Assembly: GCF_003672135.1 (NCBI RefSeq)
Contig: NC_039506.1
Coordinates: 5,208,001 to 5,272,000 of the forward strand
DNA: 64,000 bases
Direction: 5' to 3'
From: Ooceraea biroi
Lineage: Eukaryota > Arthropoda > Insecta > Hymenoptera > Formicidae
Shown here piece after piece: positions 11,012 to 21,882 of the stretch. Numbering within the stretch: position 1 is the stretch's first letter; the number at the start of each line of letters is the position of its first letter. Made by a program: the position numbers and the translations under genes. The notes below the pieces were generated by a model, which was not told where the DNA came from, searched no databases, and saw nothing but the letters and a program-made list of their open reading frames with translations.

Positions 11012-13400
11012 GCGAATTGTCCGGAGAGCGAATAATTCTTACAAGTGCACTTCAGGGTCGAGCTAAGATGAAAGAGGAGTGTCATCGACGCGTCGCTTAC
11101 AACTAAAGATAACGTTTTTATCTGCACGATCTACTTAATTGCGATGAACATGTGGCCTCCAATGTTTAAGAGCGCCGAAGATGAGATCATCCCAATACCT
11201 CGATTTTTCAACATCAAAATGCTACAATATTTCCTGCACGATCTATTTAATCGCGACGAACACTATACTGTTGTCCTCAAAGGAATCGAAGGTAGAATCA
11301 GTCTGATGCCTCGATTTATTGATATCTTTGCTATCAGGCGCAGAATATTTGTAGACTTGAACGTTTTCGTACGTAAAGCAGCTGTGTGCGAATTTCCTTC
11401 TCGTATCGGTATATATGATAGCACCAGTGTAATTTTTTCTTACCATTGTGTCCACATGCACAACATTAACGGAGTGTCTCCGCGCGATTAACGTGGCTAC
11501 TCCGAGAGCGGTATCATTTTTGTTAATTAACAATCCGAATAATCCTGTACGACAGTTGTCGCCAATTTATTCACAAAGAAACTTGTTTATTTCTTCCGAA
11601 TATATTGATCTGACATATATTTTGTATCGTGAACATTTCTTTTTCTTATAACGTTTCATGTAAAAGTCGTCAAGGCGGAGTAACATAAAATAATCAATTT
11701 TTATTTTTTACTAATTTCATATACATATACCCAAAGCGCCACGACGGTTCTTTAAACATTTACAAGTAATACGTACAACGTAGATGTACCCTTTTTTAGT
11801 TACGTGAAGATATGCGCATACGAAGCATGCCGTGCATTAATCAACGAGTAGAGATCTCGAAATAGAAACTGTCACGCGCGAAGAAAGTGATTAAGTCTTG
11901 TCTAAGCAACAGAATCAAATATATATTCTCGTGGTATTTATTTCAAAATGTAAAGCTCTATTCATTCACTCATTAAGCATACTTCGCAAGTTAGAGACGC
12001 ATGATCTCGTGGTTAAAATTACATCATACACTTGTACATGTGTGCATATACATGTGTGCAAGGTATTTCGAAAAGTAGAAAGAAATTAAGAAATATGTTC
12101 CGAACGTGATACAGGATGAGACCCAAAGCCGAATTTCGAGCAAAAAAGCGCGTGCTTCCTCAAGGGAACATATAAAACTAACTCATTGTGAGAAAGAAGG
12201 ACTAGGGCCCTTTGCAGCTAACAATAAGACGCAGCATAAGGGTTCCCTAACAAAGTTAGGGCGCCAAGGGGCCGAGTGTCCAAAGATCCGACAAAATGCG
12301 TACATGACTCACGCTGTAATGCTGTAATATGCCGTCCAAAGTAGGAAAGTACGATTTATAAGCATGATTCGCGCGCAACTCGACTCGGGTGTACTTTCGA
12401 CGCGGCGGAACCGAAACAGGGCTTGACAGGAATCGAATTGGAAAGGTATCGATGATCTTCAGGTGGGCTAGAGTTGCAAAAGGAAGCCGGAGGATAACGG
12501 AAATGCTTCTCGAGCGAGGAATGTACATACTCGCGGCGGGGCGAATATACACGTACATAATACGTATGAGGAAGCTCGCGTCGTTCGTCCCTTTTTTAGT
12601 GTTCTTTTCTTCTTTACCCCATTCTGACATCCGAAGTGCGTTACCAAAGTCCTTACAGATCAAGGATACGATCACTTTATTTTCACTCATATATCGTCAC
12701 GACGCGTGTAAGATATATCTATATATTTTATTTATGTCACACACGGCAACACACATGCACGTGTATGCGTATATTATGTATGTACCTTCAATAGATAATA
12801 AATCGTCTTCAAGACAACGACGCATTGTGTGTTAAATCATCTGTGACTGATTAGAAAACTATGACATCAACGTGGCGCGATAAAAGAATTAATATGTTAG
12901 TTAAAGAAATTCAAGTTTTATATTTACGTAACGAAATGTTTGCAATTTTAACAATTTAACAATAAGATTCGAGTACCAAATCGCACCAGATTGACAACTG
13001 AGTTCGCAGTTTTTCGCAGTGTTATGTGGATTTATTGGATATAGAACATGACTGTTGATACCAATTGAGTAGATTTGCTTTGATTTAAATAGATTTCATA
13101 CTTTGAGTTTTCTATTTTTTAATTTGATAAGTTTGATAGAAACCAATATTAACTATTTTCATTAATGAAATTTTTTTAATAAGAATCAAATATTAGTGTC
13201 CAATTAGAATACAACTAGAAATTCGTTTGTTTGTATTCGTTTGTAGAATACAACTTGAAATTCCTTTCTTTCATTTTCTTTAAACGCGAGTGTTAAATTA
13301 CATATAAATTTGATATGTCTTCAGAAAAAGATTGTCGGCGAAATTTTGGATTTGAAACATAAATGTTCGAACAGCGATTTCTCGGAGCGCTTTTCGTCAA
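11012..13400 (+). other. EML 3' flank, probable 3' UTR in its first part
   Basis: No coding segment recognised. No canonical AATAAA appears in the first 1.7 kb; the first seen is at 12797-12802. A diverged tandem duplication lies at 11122-11330. The transcript end cannot be placed from sequence alone. Confidence 0.4.
11122..11330. repeat. diverged tandem duplication, period about 112 bp
   Basis: CTGCACGATCTA at 11122 recurs at 11234 followed in both copies by a TTAAT-GCGA-GAACA pattern, and CCTCGATTTTT at 11198 recurs as CCTCGATTTATT at 11309. The offsets (112 and 111) agree, so this is a head-to-tail duplication that has diverged in between. It lies just after the EML stop codon. Confidence 0.7.
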
Positions 13401-14788
13401 AGAACATGCCAAATGCAATTTAAGTCGAAAATGGTAAAGGGCAGCCATTTATTGCCGCTTTATTCAACTGAAGGTCGTAAAAAACGTGCCGAAAAAGCTT
13501 AAGATTGCGTGGAATGAAAGTGTATACCAGTTGGCACCGTTGAGTTTTCCAGCTCGGCTGCATCATTCAAAAAACCGTCATAATCGAGTTCTTTTCTCGT
13601 TGAGCACCTCTTGTCGGCTGAGTTTACTGGGAATGCGACTTCCTTCCATGGGCGATATTGAATTTTTGAAACACATACGGTATCGACGTCCACTTCCGCT
13701 TCCGCTTCGCTCGTTTTCCTTGATCTACAGGTAAGGATCCATTGTAACAACACCATTAGTAAATTCTTTGAAAATATTTAACTTGGTTGAGTATTTCTAT
13801 AGAAAAATAATAACGTTAAATATTAAATGAACAAAATTGTTGCAGTAATTAAATAAATTACTAAATATTTGCGTAACAATAAATTTTCACAACAGAAATA
13901 ACAATTTCTTTGATATAGATTTGTATATAAATTATTTCAATCAAGATATTTATAATTACTTACATGTTCTTAGAAGATTTATTTTGGAAATTATATTCCG
14001 TTTGTCAAACTCTCTTTACCTTCTCGGACCTTTCTGCCTCGCACGTTGCAAAGATGTCTAAGTGACTATATTTAAATATGAATGCATACGTTGTACGACC
14101 AAATGCTAAATGGTGATGCATTTTTATTATTTCCAGTGATTTTCAAAGACTGCCAAAACCGATAACCACGAGGGACGAGGCGCGGGATCAAGGCAAGTAA
14201 AACGTCGGTGGTCGTAAAGTTTATGCTCGTGCGAAAGAGAAACTTACAATATCGTCAGCATTGTAACGATCAGCGCTTGGGACCGTTCGCCGACGAAACG
14301 TCCGACATTTTTTAACGTGATCACAAAAATAAATTTCTGGCGGCGACACATGCGAGAGAGAGAAAGAGAGATAGAGCCTGAAACGGCTAGGAGGGTTTCA
14401 TGGGGTTTACTTCGACGCACTCTTCGAAGGGGCCCACCGAAGAACTCACTTTCGAAAATAACTTCGTTTACGGGAACGGCAGGATCAACTTCGTTCGCTT
14501 TATAAATAATCCCGCTTTGTTCGCCGACATGGGTGCTGCCGACAGCCATGAATGAACGTAAACTCGAACCGTCCCTTTCGTTCGCCGCAATACTGCTGCT
14601 TTTTCATTGCCGCTCACTCCGTGTATCAATATGCTCGATAAATTACGCGTTAATTAATCCTTCGCACATGGAAGATTTGAAAGGAATAAAATTCTTGCCC
14701 TGTAAAAGGAACCACTTTGCTTAAACGCAGGTTGCTGAGGATAATTATTTCTGATAACAACAAATTGTCCGGTAGGCCTCCACCTGTG

Positions 14789-14842
14789 AACTGAACATGG
14801 TACAAAATGCAAACTGTTTTGCATTTTGTACCATGCTCAGTT
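14789..14842. repeat. near-perfect hairpin, 25-bp stem, 4-nt loop
   Basis: The arm ACATGGTACAAAATGCAAA (14793-14811 region) is repeated in inverse orientation after the loop CTGT. The 25-bp stem has one mismatch. No transposase or host gene is adjacent. The loop is too short for a typical animal microRNA precursor. It could be a fold-back of a transposon end, a small-RNA source, or a replication artefact. Confidence 0.8.
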
Positions 14843-15149
14843 TTAATTCATTAAAATCGGTAGCTCAAGATTACGATCGCAAAATACGTATAAGGGGACT
14901 TATAAATTACAAATTGTTAAAAATATTTAGCATACTTATCGTTAATTGTGTTCTTGATATTTTTCGAAAATATCGAATTTTGCTGGCGTCTTTTCTTTAT
15001 CATGTAATATTATTTTCAACAGAAGCAAAATAATTATTCCCAACGCGCAATTTATGAGAAGAAATGTGCGACAGCGCACAAAGTTAAGATTCGTTGTACC
15101 AATAAAGATCGTTTACTTTCCGATCGCGGCAAACCAGATTGCACACGCT

Positions 15150-15183
15150 GAAAAACGACGACGACGACGACGACGTCGTCGTT
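15150..15183. repeat. GAC trinucleotide run with palindromic end
   Basis: About seven CGA/GAC units end in GTCGTCGTT, so the run folds back on itself. It creates long overlapping open frames (poly-Asp, poly-Arg, poly-Val) on both strands that I do not consider genes. Confidence 0.85.
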
Positions 15184-15578
15184 GCACTCCTCGGATTTCA
15201 TTCGAGCCGATCGGGGCGGTCTGTCGGACTCGAAACAACACATTGCCGTCTCGCCGAGCAGTTAAGCACTTCTGGATCCGCCTGGCTGTTCGGTCGCTCG
15301 AGTCATCGATCATGCTTAATTGTATCCATCGCTCGCATCGCCGCGATATCACCGTGTCATGCGCTAATACATTATGCGCGTCCATCGACCGAAATCCAAA
15401 TGACGTGGCGAAGAAAACGAGAAAGAGAGAGGATATCGAGCGGCCATTTATTAACGGCCGCTCCAATTTAGAGGAGTGGTATTAATTGGCGCGTTGCGAA
15501 AGAAATGCAACGAAAAAGTCCCATCGGCAGTGACGTCACGATCGGCACTCCGATGTAAGCAGGTTTCGAAGTTGGAAA

Positions 15579-15610
15579 GCAAGTTTCCAAGCAAGGACTT
15601 GGAAACTTGC
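15579..15610. repeat. 13-bp perfect inverted repeat
   Basis: GCAAGTTTCCAAG and its exact reverse complement are separated by six bases (CAAGGA). The sequence AAGCAAGGACT also recurs directly after it, so inverted and direct repeats overlap. Confidence 0.75.
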
Positions 15611-16738
15611 AAGCAAGGACTGGTATTTCTCCGCTTGTCGCATGATGTCTCACTAGAATTCGTGTTATTCTATAAACGGATTCATCGCGGATCCGTTTTT
15701 CTACCTTTGCAGGGAAAAAGTACCACCGAATCGATCGGTTTCACTCGCGAGTAAAAACTGATTTAATTGCGATGAAATTGATATCTTAGATGAATTGTTC
15801 TGCGAGAAGTAATTTATTATATTTCCGAACATCTACACAGCGACTTTGCGGCACCGAGTTGCTCCGCAAAACATTCACGAAAGAATCTTCTAAAATTATT
15901 TTGATGATCGCTTTCGATTTCTTTTTATTACTAGATCATACGATTGATGACTCGCGGATGTTCATTGAAATTGTGCCGGTCATTAGGTCTCTTGTTCTCA
16001 CGATCGCAGAAAAATCAAACGCCACGTGTCGAGTGATACATGAAGAATTGAGGATACGCACGAGGAATCAGAGCGGAAACGAAACTGTGAAAATCTTGCG
16101 CCACCGAACGAAAGTGCGCGCCTCAAAGACAATCCTATCGTTTCGTCAATGTCTCGCTCGGCGCTTGTGACACAGATAGCTCGAAAAATTGGGAAATACA
16201 TGAATCTAATACCTCAGGATGCAACTTCTTTTCTTCTGCGCGTAACCGTTGAGCAACCTTTTCGACTAGTTGCGCAACTCTCCCCCAAATTATAAATACA
16301 TGCGATACGCGAAATGCTAATTTTTATTCTTCACGATTGAATTATCTATTTGAGTTTTAACCATGAACATAATTCAGCGTTTGTGACACGTGATGTGCAT
16401 AAGATAGAGAGAAACGGCGCATATATGTTTCAGTTCGCGCTAGCAGAACTGGAGTGATAAGGTGCTCGCCTTTCCACAATTCATTTATCCGAGATCTGGA
16501 ATGAGGCAGTTAATGGCGCACGGGTCGAGCAATAAAAATGATTTCCCGGGCAAAGCCGGTCGGAAGGAAAAGTAGCCGTTTCCCACGACGAAGGGTCGAT
16601 TACATCGAACTCGCTGGAGCTTTAAAGCAACTCTCGTTCTCTCGCTAAGCGCACGTGTGTTTATTCTACAATCACGCGTGTCGCATATATGTGTACACGC
16701 GCACACACTCGTGACAAAGCGCGCCAGCAAGCCTGAAG

Positions 16739-16744
16739 GTGAGT
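16739..16744 (+). other. consensus splice donor after a CpG-rich stretch
   Basis: CTGAAG|GTGAGT is a near-ideal donor at the end of the CpG-rich segment 16480-16738. With the pyrimidine-rich acceptor at 17157 it could define an untranslated exon spliced to the exon that holds the ATG at 17469. Signal-based inference only. Confidence 0.25.
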
Positions 16745-17468
16745 TCATAATGAGAAATTATCTCTCTTTATCATGCCCCATCGATTTTCGCTTGAAATTA
16801 TAATATATCTAAATGATGATCAAAATGCAATAATAGGTAGGATATATCTACTAAAAAAAATATATAAATACACGTATATTTATTCACAAAAGAATACATT
16901 TGATTTCACTCATAAAGCATTAGAAATAAATAAAATAGATAATGTAAAATTTAATACTTTAATTTCCTGCAAATTGCCCGGCGAAAGTATAATTAAGACC
17001 TTTATTTTGCAAACTACGTATTCCCAATTTTTCTCTGATAATTACCGTACAACTATAATAACATACAAGCGCCTTGCAGTTCGGTACCCCGTCAGCTGTT
17101 TCGTTTTGCTCAAGTTTCTTTCTTTTTTGCAACTATTTTCCTCTTCTACTCTTCGAGGCTCACGTGCCGTCCGCACCGTCCTCGGATTTTGTGCGGATTT
17201 CGCTTAAGGAACGAGCCGAGCAATCTACCCAGGGAAAGTGCTGTCCTACTTGTGCGCCCACCACCGTTCTGCAGACGGACGATCGCTCGCGCGCTCACTA
17301 TCGCCGCACTATGGTCCGCTACCATTGCTGGTGTGGGTAACACTACTTCACGCATCGATTGTAGGCTGTAGTTGTAACGTTCACGAATGAACGCACCTAT
17401 GCGAAGCACTCGCTCGGGACGCCTTTATGTAATCCGGCGTGTAACGCGGCGGCGTGTCGCAAGGTTTT

Positions 17469-17600
17469 ATGAATGAATCGCGCGACTCGCGCATCGACAC
17501 GTCCTCGAAGTCGTCGATCGACCACAGCGAGGACGACTTGTACCTTCGCCTCGACAGTAATATGCTGTCGCAGAGATACGCTAGTCTAATGGCACGTTAA
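17469..17600 (+). CDS. candidate first coding exon of an unidentified gene
   Basis: An ATG opens a 43-codon frame reading MNESRDSRIDTSSKSSIDHS and then EDDLYLRLDSNMLSQRYASL, with most third positions G or C although the surroundings are AT-rich; this bias is what suggests real coding sequence. It ends either at TAA 17598-17600 or, more likely for a first exon, at the donor-like GCAC|GTTAAG (donor at 17596). An in-frame stop at 17442 makes 17469 the first usable Met. Upstream, a long pyrimidine tract ending CTTCGAG at 17157 is a plausible acceptor and 16739 a plausible donor of an untranslated exon. The product is Ser/Asp-rich and hydrophilic with no motif I recognise. A mariner sits 250 bp downstream, in what would be the next intron. 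No second exon was found in the window, so the gene could extend far to the right or the call could be wrong. Confidence 0.4.
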   Translation: MNESRDSRIDTSSKSSIDHSEDDLYLRLDSNMLSQRYASLMAR

Positions 17601-17848
17601 GAAACATATAGGGATAGGTATACCATCGACTGACCAGTAGATAACTCCAGCGATCTACGATCACGAGACGAAAGGCATTATGTTAATTATCACAGTCACT
17701 TAAATAAAACAGTCACATTTGGAAGCTGTAAATTAGAGTCTTAGACTATTTGTAAACGTTCAAATCGTGCTGCAAATTTTGATAATTTTTTAGCTTACTG
17801 ATTATATTGTATTTATATTTTAATTTGCAGTTTATTTGTATATTATTA

Positions 17849-17875
17849 GGAGTGTGATTTAGTTTTGAGGGTTTT
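17849..17875 (+). repeat. left terminal inverted repeat of the mariner
   Basis: Begins GGAGTGTGATTTAGTT and pairs with 19079-19105 with one mismatch. It directly follows a TA. Confidence 0.9.
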
Positions 17876-18027
17876 GCAACAGATGGCTGTAGTGTCAGTT
17901 TGTTCCAATAGCTGTTTCCGATAACTGTTGTTTCTTACAGTGTTGACATTATCCATGACATTTAGTAGCATTATAGCAATAGATGCAATAACAGTCGTGT
18001 TTATATCATCGTAAAAATCCGAAACAG

Positions 18028-19021
18028 CATTTTCGACATGCGTTGCTTTTGTTTTTTAATCAAAAGAAAACTGCGGCTGACGGTTATAGAATTCTTGTGG
18101 AAACTTATGGTGATTCTGCCCCATCAATTAAGACGTGTGAATACTGGTTTAGACGCTTTAAAAGTGGTGATACTGATGTGAAGGACAAAGAACGCTCGGG
18201 ACAACCAAGAAAGCTTGAAAATGCAGATTTGCAAGCATTATTGCACGAAAATCCAACACAATTCACTTCAGAACTTGCCAGAGCATTAAATGTTGATCGT
18301 ACAACAGTTACCAAACATTTACATGAAATGGGAAAAATTCAGAAAGAAGGGAAATGGGTTCGACATGAATTATCGGAAAGTGCCATTGCGAACCGATTGA
18401 ACATTTGCATTTCGTTGATCGCCAGGCAAAAAAAGAAGAGTCTTTTGTCTCGAATTGTTACTGGGGATGAAAAGTGGATCTATTTTGATAATCCCAAACG
18501 CAGAAAATCATGGGTGGATCCAGGCCAACCATCAACATCCACTCCGAGACGCAATATTTACGGTTCAAAAGTAATGCTCTGTATTTGGTGGGATAGTGTA
18601 CTATGAGCTGTTAAATCCGCATGAGACTGTCACGGCTGATCGTTATCGACACCAATTGTACAAGTTGAAGCAAGCATTGGACCAAAAACGACCACCAATT
18701 GCGAGTAAACGACGGAAAGTGATTCTTCTTCGTGACAACGCTCGACCTCACGTTGCGTTATCAGTGAAAGAAACACTATTAGAGCTTGAATGGCAAGTCT
18801 TACCGCACCCCGCGTATTCTCCGGACATTGCTCCACGCGATTATTATTTGTTCCGGTCGATGCAACACGCTTTAGAGGATACACACTTTCATAATTTCGA
18901 AAAAGTGCAAAAATTCGTCGACGAATGGATCAACTGAAAAGAAGAGTGATTTTATCGTGGTGGAATCGATCTCTTGCCAGAAAGATGGGAAAAAGTTATA
19001 GAAAACGAAGGAAAATATTTA
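18028..19021 (+). pseudogene. mariner transposase, broken
   Basis: The transposase would bind the inverted repeats and cut and paste the element. The helix-turn-helix part is visible (NQKKTAADGYRILVETYGDS, then EYWFRRFKSGD, then ERSGQPRK), followed by the catalytic core: first Asp in IVTGDEKWIYFDN, second in LLRDNARPHVA and third in SPDIAPRDYYLF, with 34 residues between the second and third (D34D). Breaks: no ATG at the expected N-terminus (the frame enters as HFRHALLLFF); a small deletion with frameshift at about 18594-18596, between WWD and YYELL; and stops TGA at 18935 and 18947 before the C-terminal GIDLLPERWEKVIENEGKYF. It therefore cannot make a functional protein, although all three catalytic Asp codons survive. 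Confidence 0.93.
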
Positions 19022-19078
19022 TTTTGATTAAGGTATTCATTTATTATCATATTTAAATACATGCGTTTTTGAGCAAAA

Positions 19079-19105
19079 AAAACCCTCAAAACTAAATCAC
19101 ACCCC
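19079..19105 (-). repeat. right terminal inverted repeat of the mariner
   Basis: Reverse complement begins GGGGTGTGATTTAGTT; it is followed by the duplicated TA. Confidence 0.9.
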
Positions 19106-19107
19106 TA

Positions 19108-21030
19108 ATATATGAGTAGACAGGAATGACTGCTATTAAGTAATGTAAAGTTACAAGTCTATAGCACTTTTTAGACAAAAAATTATAGATTACATGTTAC
19201 ATACAGAGTTACGTATTACACATGTCGCATTCAGCTTATACAGACACGTATCTGTTTCGCAGTGCAAAATATTTTAAGAAGTAATACATGCGTAGATTCG
19301 CCGAATATAATGAATGCATGCACGGTCGCCTCGGGGGTTCGTTCCGTTTAAGCTTAATTTTAAGCAGCAGAAACTTTATCGAGACACACGTCGTTTTCTC
19401 GGAATACGACTTCTGGTTTTCCTTTTTGTTCTGTGTATTCGGAACAGAACAAAGAGAGTTTTGGAAGCGGAAAATCGCAAGAGGGGAGATTTTCCGGATA
19501 CATTAATTATCACTGACAGACGCAAAATCGTTTGTCAGTTCCTGGACGAACTAATGTACTTTGAGTATCAAATATCAGCATCGCTGTATGACTTTTGAAA
19601 CATTCAGATGTAAATTATTTAGGTGCTATAGATTACTTCGTTGTAATCTACAGTACATCTTTCAAGATGTGCAATTCGCTACTTAAGCTAGAATATTCGA
19701 TGCATTTGTTTTTTAAATGCGGAAAAGAGGAAGAAGGAACGAGAGCAGGTGTTAATAATTATAATCTTAATTGAAAGTTTCACATCAATGCTTGGTTGGG
19801 CCATTTTATGGAAAATCTCATTATCATTTTTTGTTAGGAACTAATCTCTTCCGCCTTCCTCTTTTTTCTCCCCATAAACGTACATAATTTAATGGCCAAT
19901 AAATATTGATGGCTAAAATGATGGATCGCTCCAGAATTAATTATCACGCTGCGCTTCCCAATTACATTTTAATTACTACAGAAAATGGGATAGGTCAGAG
20001 ATGTAGATGAAAACTTTTCTTTCGCAGCATTACACGACGAGTTTTGTCTGGTGCAACGCAATCGCTCGTAAACAAACGCGTATAGTAGTTAATATCCCGT
20101 TTGTATGTATAAATATTCAATCCTTAATGTATATCATTAGCGGTTAATGGGGCGGATATCGCGATGCATATCAAATGCATAAGACGAATGCTAATAAAGC
20201 CTTAATGTACTTCTTTTTTCGCTCGTCGTAAAGTTATTGCAAATCGCTGTATGCGCACACGAAGCGCTGGAGAGAGACACTGCAAAAGAGACATGCACAA
20301 TTATCTGAAATGTGAAACGAAATCGGCGCGGTAATTAAGCAAGTCCTTTCTCCTCGCCGCAAACGAATTAACTGTATGCGAAAAGCCCGCGGTAATTACA
20401 AAGTGCCACCGGAGAAACGTTCAAGTTTCACATGCGAAGCGTCGAATCGCGCGAATCCCGCTGCTTCTGCCTTGACACTTTCTCTCTTCGTCCATCGTCC
20501 ACTTATATTATTGTTTATGCAACCACGTTAGTTTCGTCCACGAAGGGGATGAACCATTATTCCCTGCGATCAACGCAATTAGCGCGTCCTTTAATTACAC
20601 AAAGAATTGAGTGCGTCAATTACACGGCGGAATAAGATGTCTCACGGAAAACGTTACGGCAATGTCGCTGTCGCAAAGAGACGGTGAACGTACAGGACGT
20701 TTCAGAATCCACGCTATTTCTTCAACGATAAATACTGATGAAGCAATTTAAGAACAGCGTCTTTGGTAATGAAATAATTAAAATTGAAGAAATGTTGCAA
20801 AATGTCTAAATATATGATATATAATATGTGATAAATAAATGATATATTAAACGAGTCTACACCGCAAAAATGTATAGGAACTTTAAACAAAAATTGTTAT
20901 GAGAGCATACAGCAGGACACTTCCTTCTATGTTCATATGAGTGAAATAAAGTTCCTTCTTTTCGATCAATTTATACAGGCCGGTTTAAAACATTTCTATG
21001 TTCATAGGACGATTCGCTTTATTCGCGAAC
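19108..21030. other. non-coding, no feature recognised
   Basis: Mixed AT-rich sequence with short CpG-rich patches near 20220-20480. Only scattered short open frames without coding bias; no repeat structure seen. Confidence 0.5.
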
Positions 21031-21600
21031 TCAGCAATTAACTGTTTCATTTACGTTCAACGGGGGTGACAACGGCGCGACGCGACGCAAAAGGGGAAGC
21101 TGTACCGAGCCAATTAGAGGAAAGCTCGCGAGGGTAAATATAAATCGCAGGAGAGGTGCATCGCAACCACTGGGACAGTAGCAGGCAACGCCCTTAAATG
21201 CTGAGCGAAAACGATCGCGATGGCGATGGCGCGGCGAGAGGGGTCCATCGGAGTGGAAAAGGACGGGTGGCGGCGGCGGGTGGGACGCGGTCGAGGTGGA
21301 CGAGAGGGACAACGTAAAAATGGAGGTAAAAGAAGGAGGTGGATACTCTCTTGGCTTCAAATCAAGGACCAGACGAACCGGTCTACCCCGTCCGCGGGAT
21401 GCGTCTCATTTTTTTCGACTCCTTTTTCCTCCGGGCGTACCCTTCCTTTTTCCCCCATCTCTTTCGCCCTCTCCCCCTGATTCCCCGGGACCGTAGTCGT
21501 CACTCTGTGCAGCCCCTCTTTTCATCTCCCAGCCGGATCCTCGCAGGTGTCCGAGAGGCAAGAGCTGCCTAAAAGTCACGGCTAAGGTGGATCCGAGACC
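21030..21600. other. CpG-rich island with long pyrimidine tract
   Basis: A purine- and CpG-rich segment (21200-21340) is followed by a pyrimidine tract (about 21400-21490) and CTCGCAG|GTGTCC at 21547. Open frames on both strands follow from the biased composition. The tract plus CAG could be a splice acceptor; one frame after it reads CPRGKSCLKVTAKVDPRPP before a stop. No homology recognised, so no exon is called. Confidence 0.3.
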
Positions 21601-21730
21601 CCCGCGTTGCTATTCCGAGGAAGGAAGGGAGAATTGAAGATCCAGTCCCGCAAACGATTTGTTAGGATTCGTTCGATCGGTGTGATGCGACGAGCTGCAG
21701 TTGACATAGAGAAAAGTAGTACTTTTCTTC

Positions 21731-21746
21731 ACACACATACACACAC
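21731..21746. repeat. short CA microsatellite
   Basis: An interrupted run of CA dinucleotides (CACACACATACACACAC). Confidence 0.7.
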
Positions 21747-21779
21747 GGACATCTGTTTAAATAAGATCACTTCATACTT

Positions 21780-21882
21780 ATCCTTGTATTGATAATTAAG
21801 AAAATAACTTGATATCATTAGATTTAAATCATCCTTGTATTGGTAATTATTGAAAACAACTTGATATCATTAGATTTAAATC
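21780..21882. repeat. tandem duplication, 51-52 bp unit, two copies
   Basis: Each unit starts ATCCTTGTATTG and ends CTTGATATCATTAGATTTAA. The copies (21780-21830 and 21831-21882) differ at a few positions in the middle. Confidence 0.9.

Larger units (their letters stand above)
17849..19105 (+). mobile_element. mariner-family DNA transposon, inactive
   Basis: A 1257-bp element flanked by the target dinucleotide TA at 17847-17848 and 19106-19107. Terminal inverted repeats of at least 27 bp (17849-17875 and 19079-19105) begin GG[AG]GTGTGATTTAG and match at 26 of 27 positions. It carries a transposase reading frame of mariner type on the + strand, broken by at least a frameshift and two stops. 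Length, TA target and D34D spacing place it in the mariner branch of Tc1/mariner. The near-identical ends suggest a fairly recent insertion. Confidence 0.95.

Noticed and set aside
12256..12835. Overlapping open frames of 144 and 148 codons on opposite strands
   Set aside because: Both are open over the same bases, have no domain, and include simple AT-rich stretches (TYIIR, YLYILF). Composition explains them.
15052..15485. Four overlapping open frames of 63-143 codons
   Set aside because: They are produced by the GAC trinucleotide run and CpG-rich flanks, which keep several frames open at once.
15790..16170. 126-codon + strand frame starting with ATG
   Set aside because: No codon bias, no recognisable motif, no splice signals or promoter; length is within chance for this composition.
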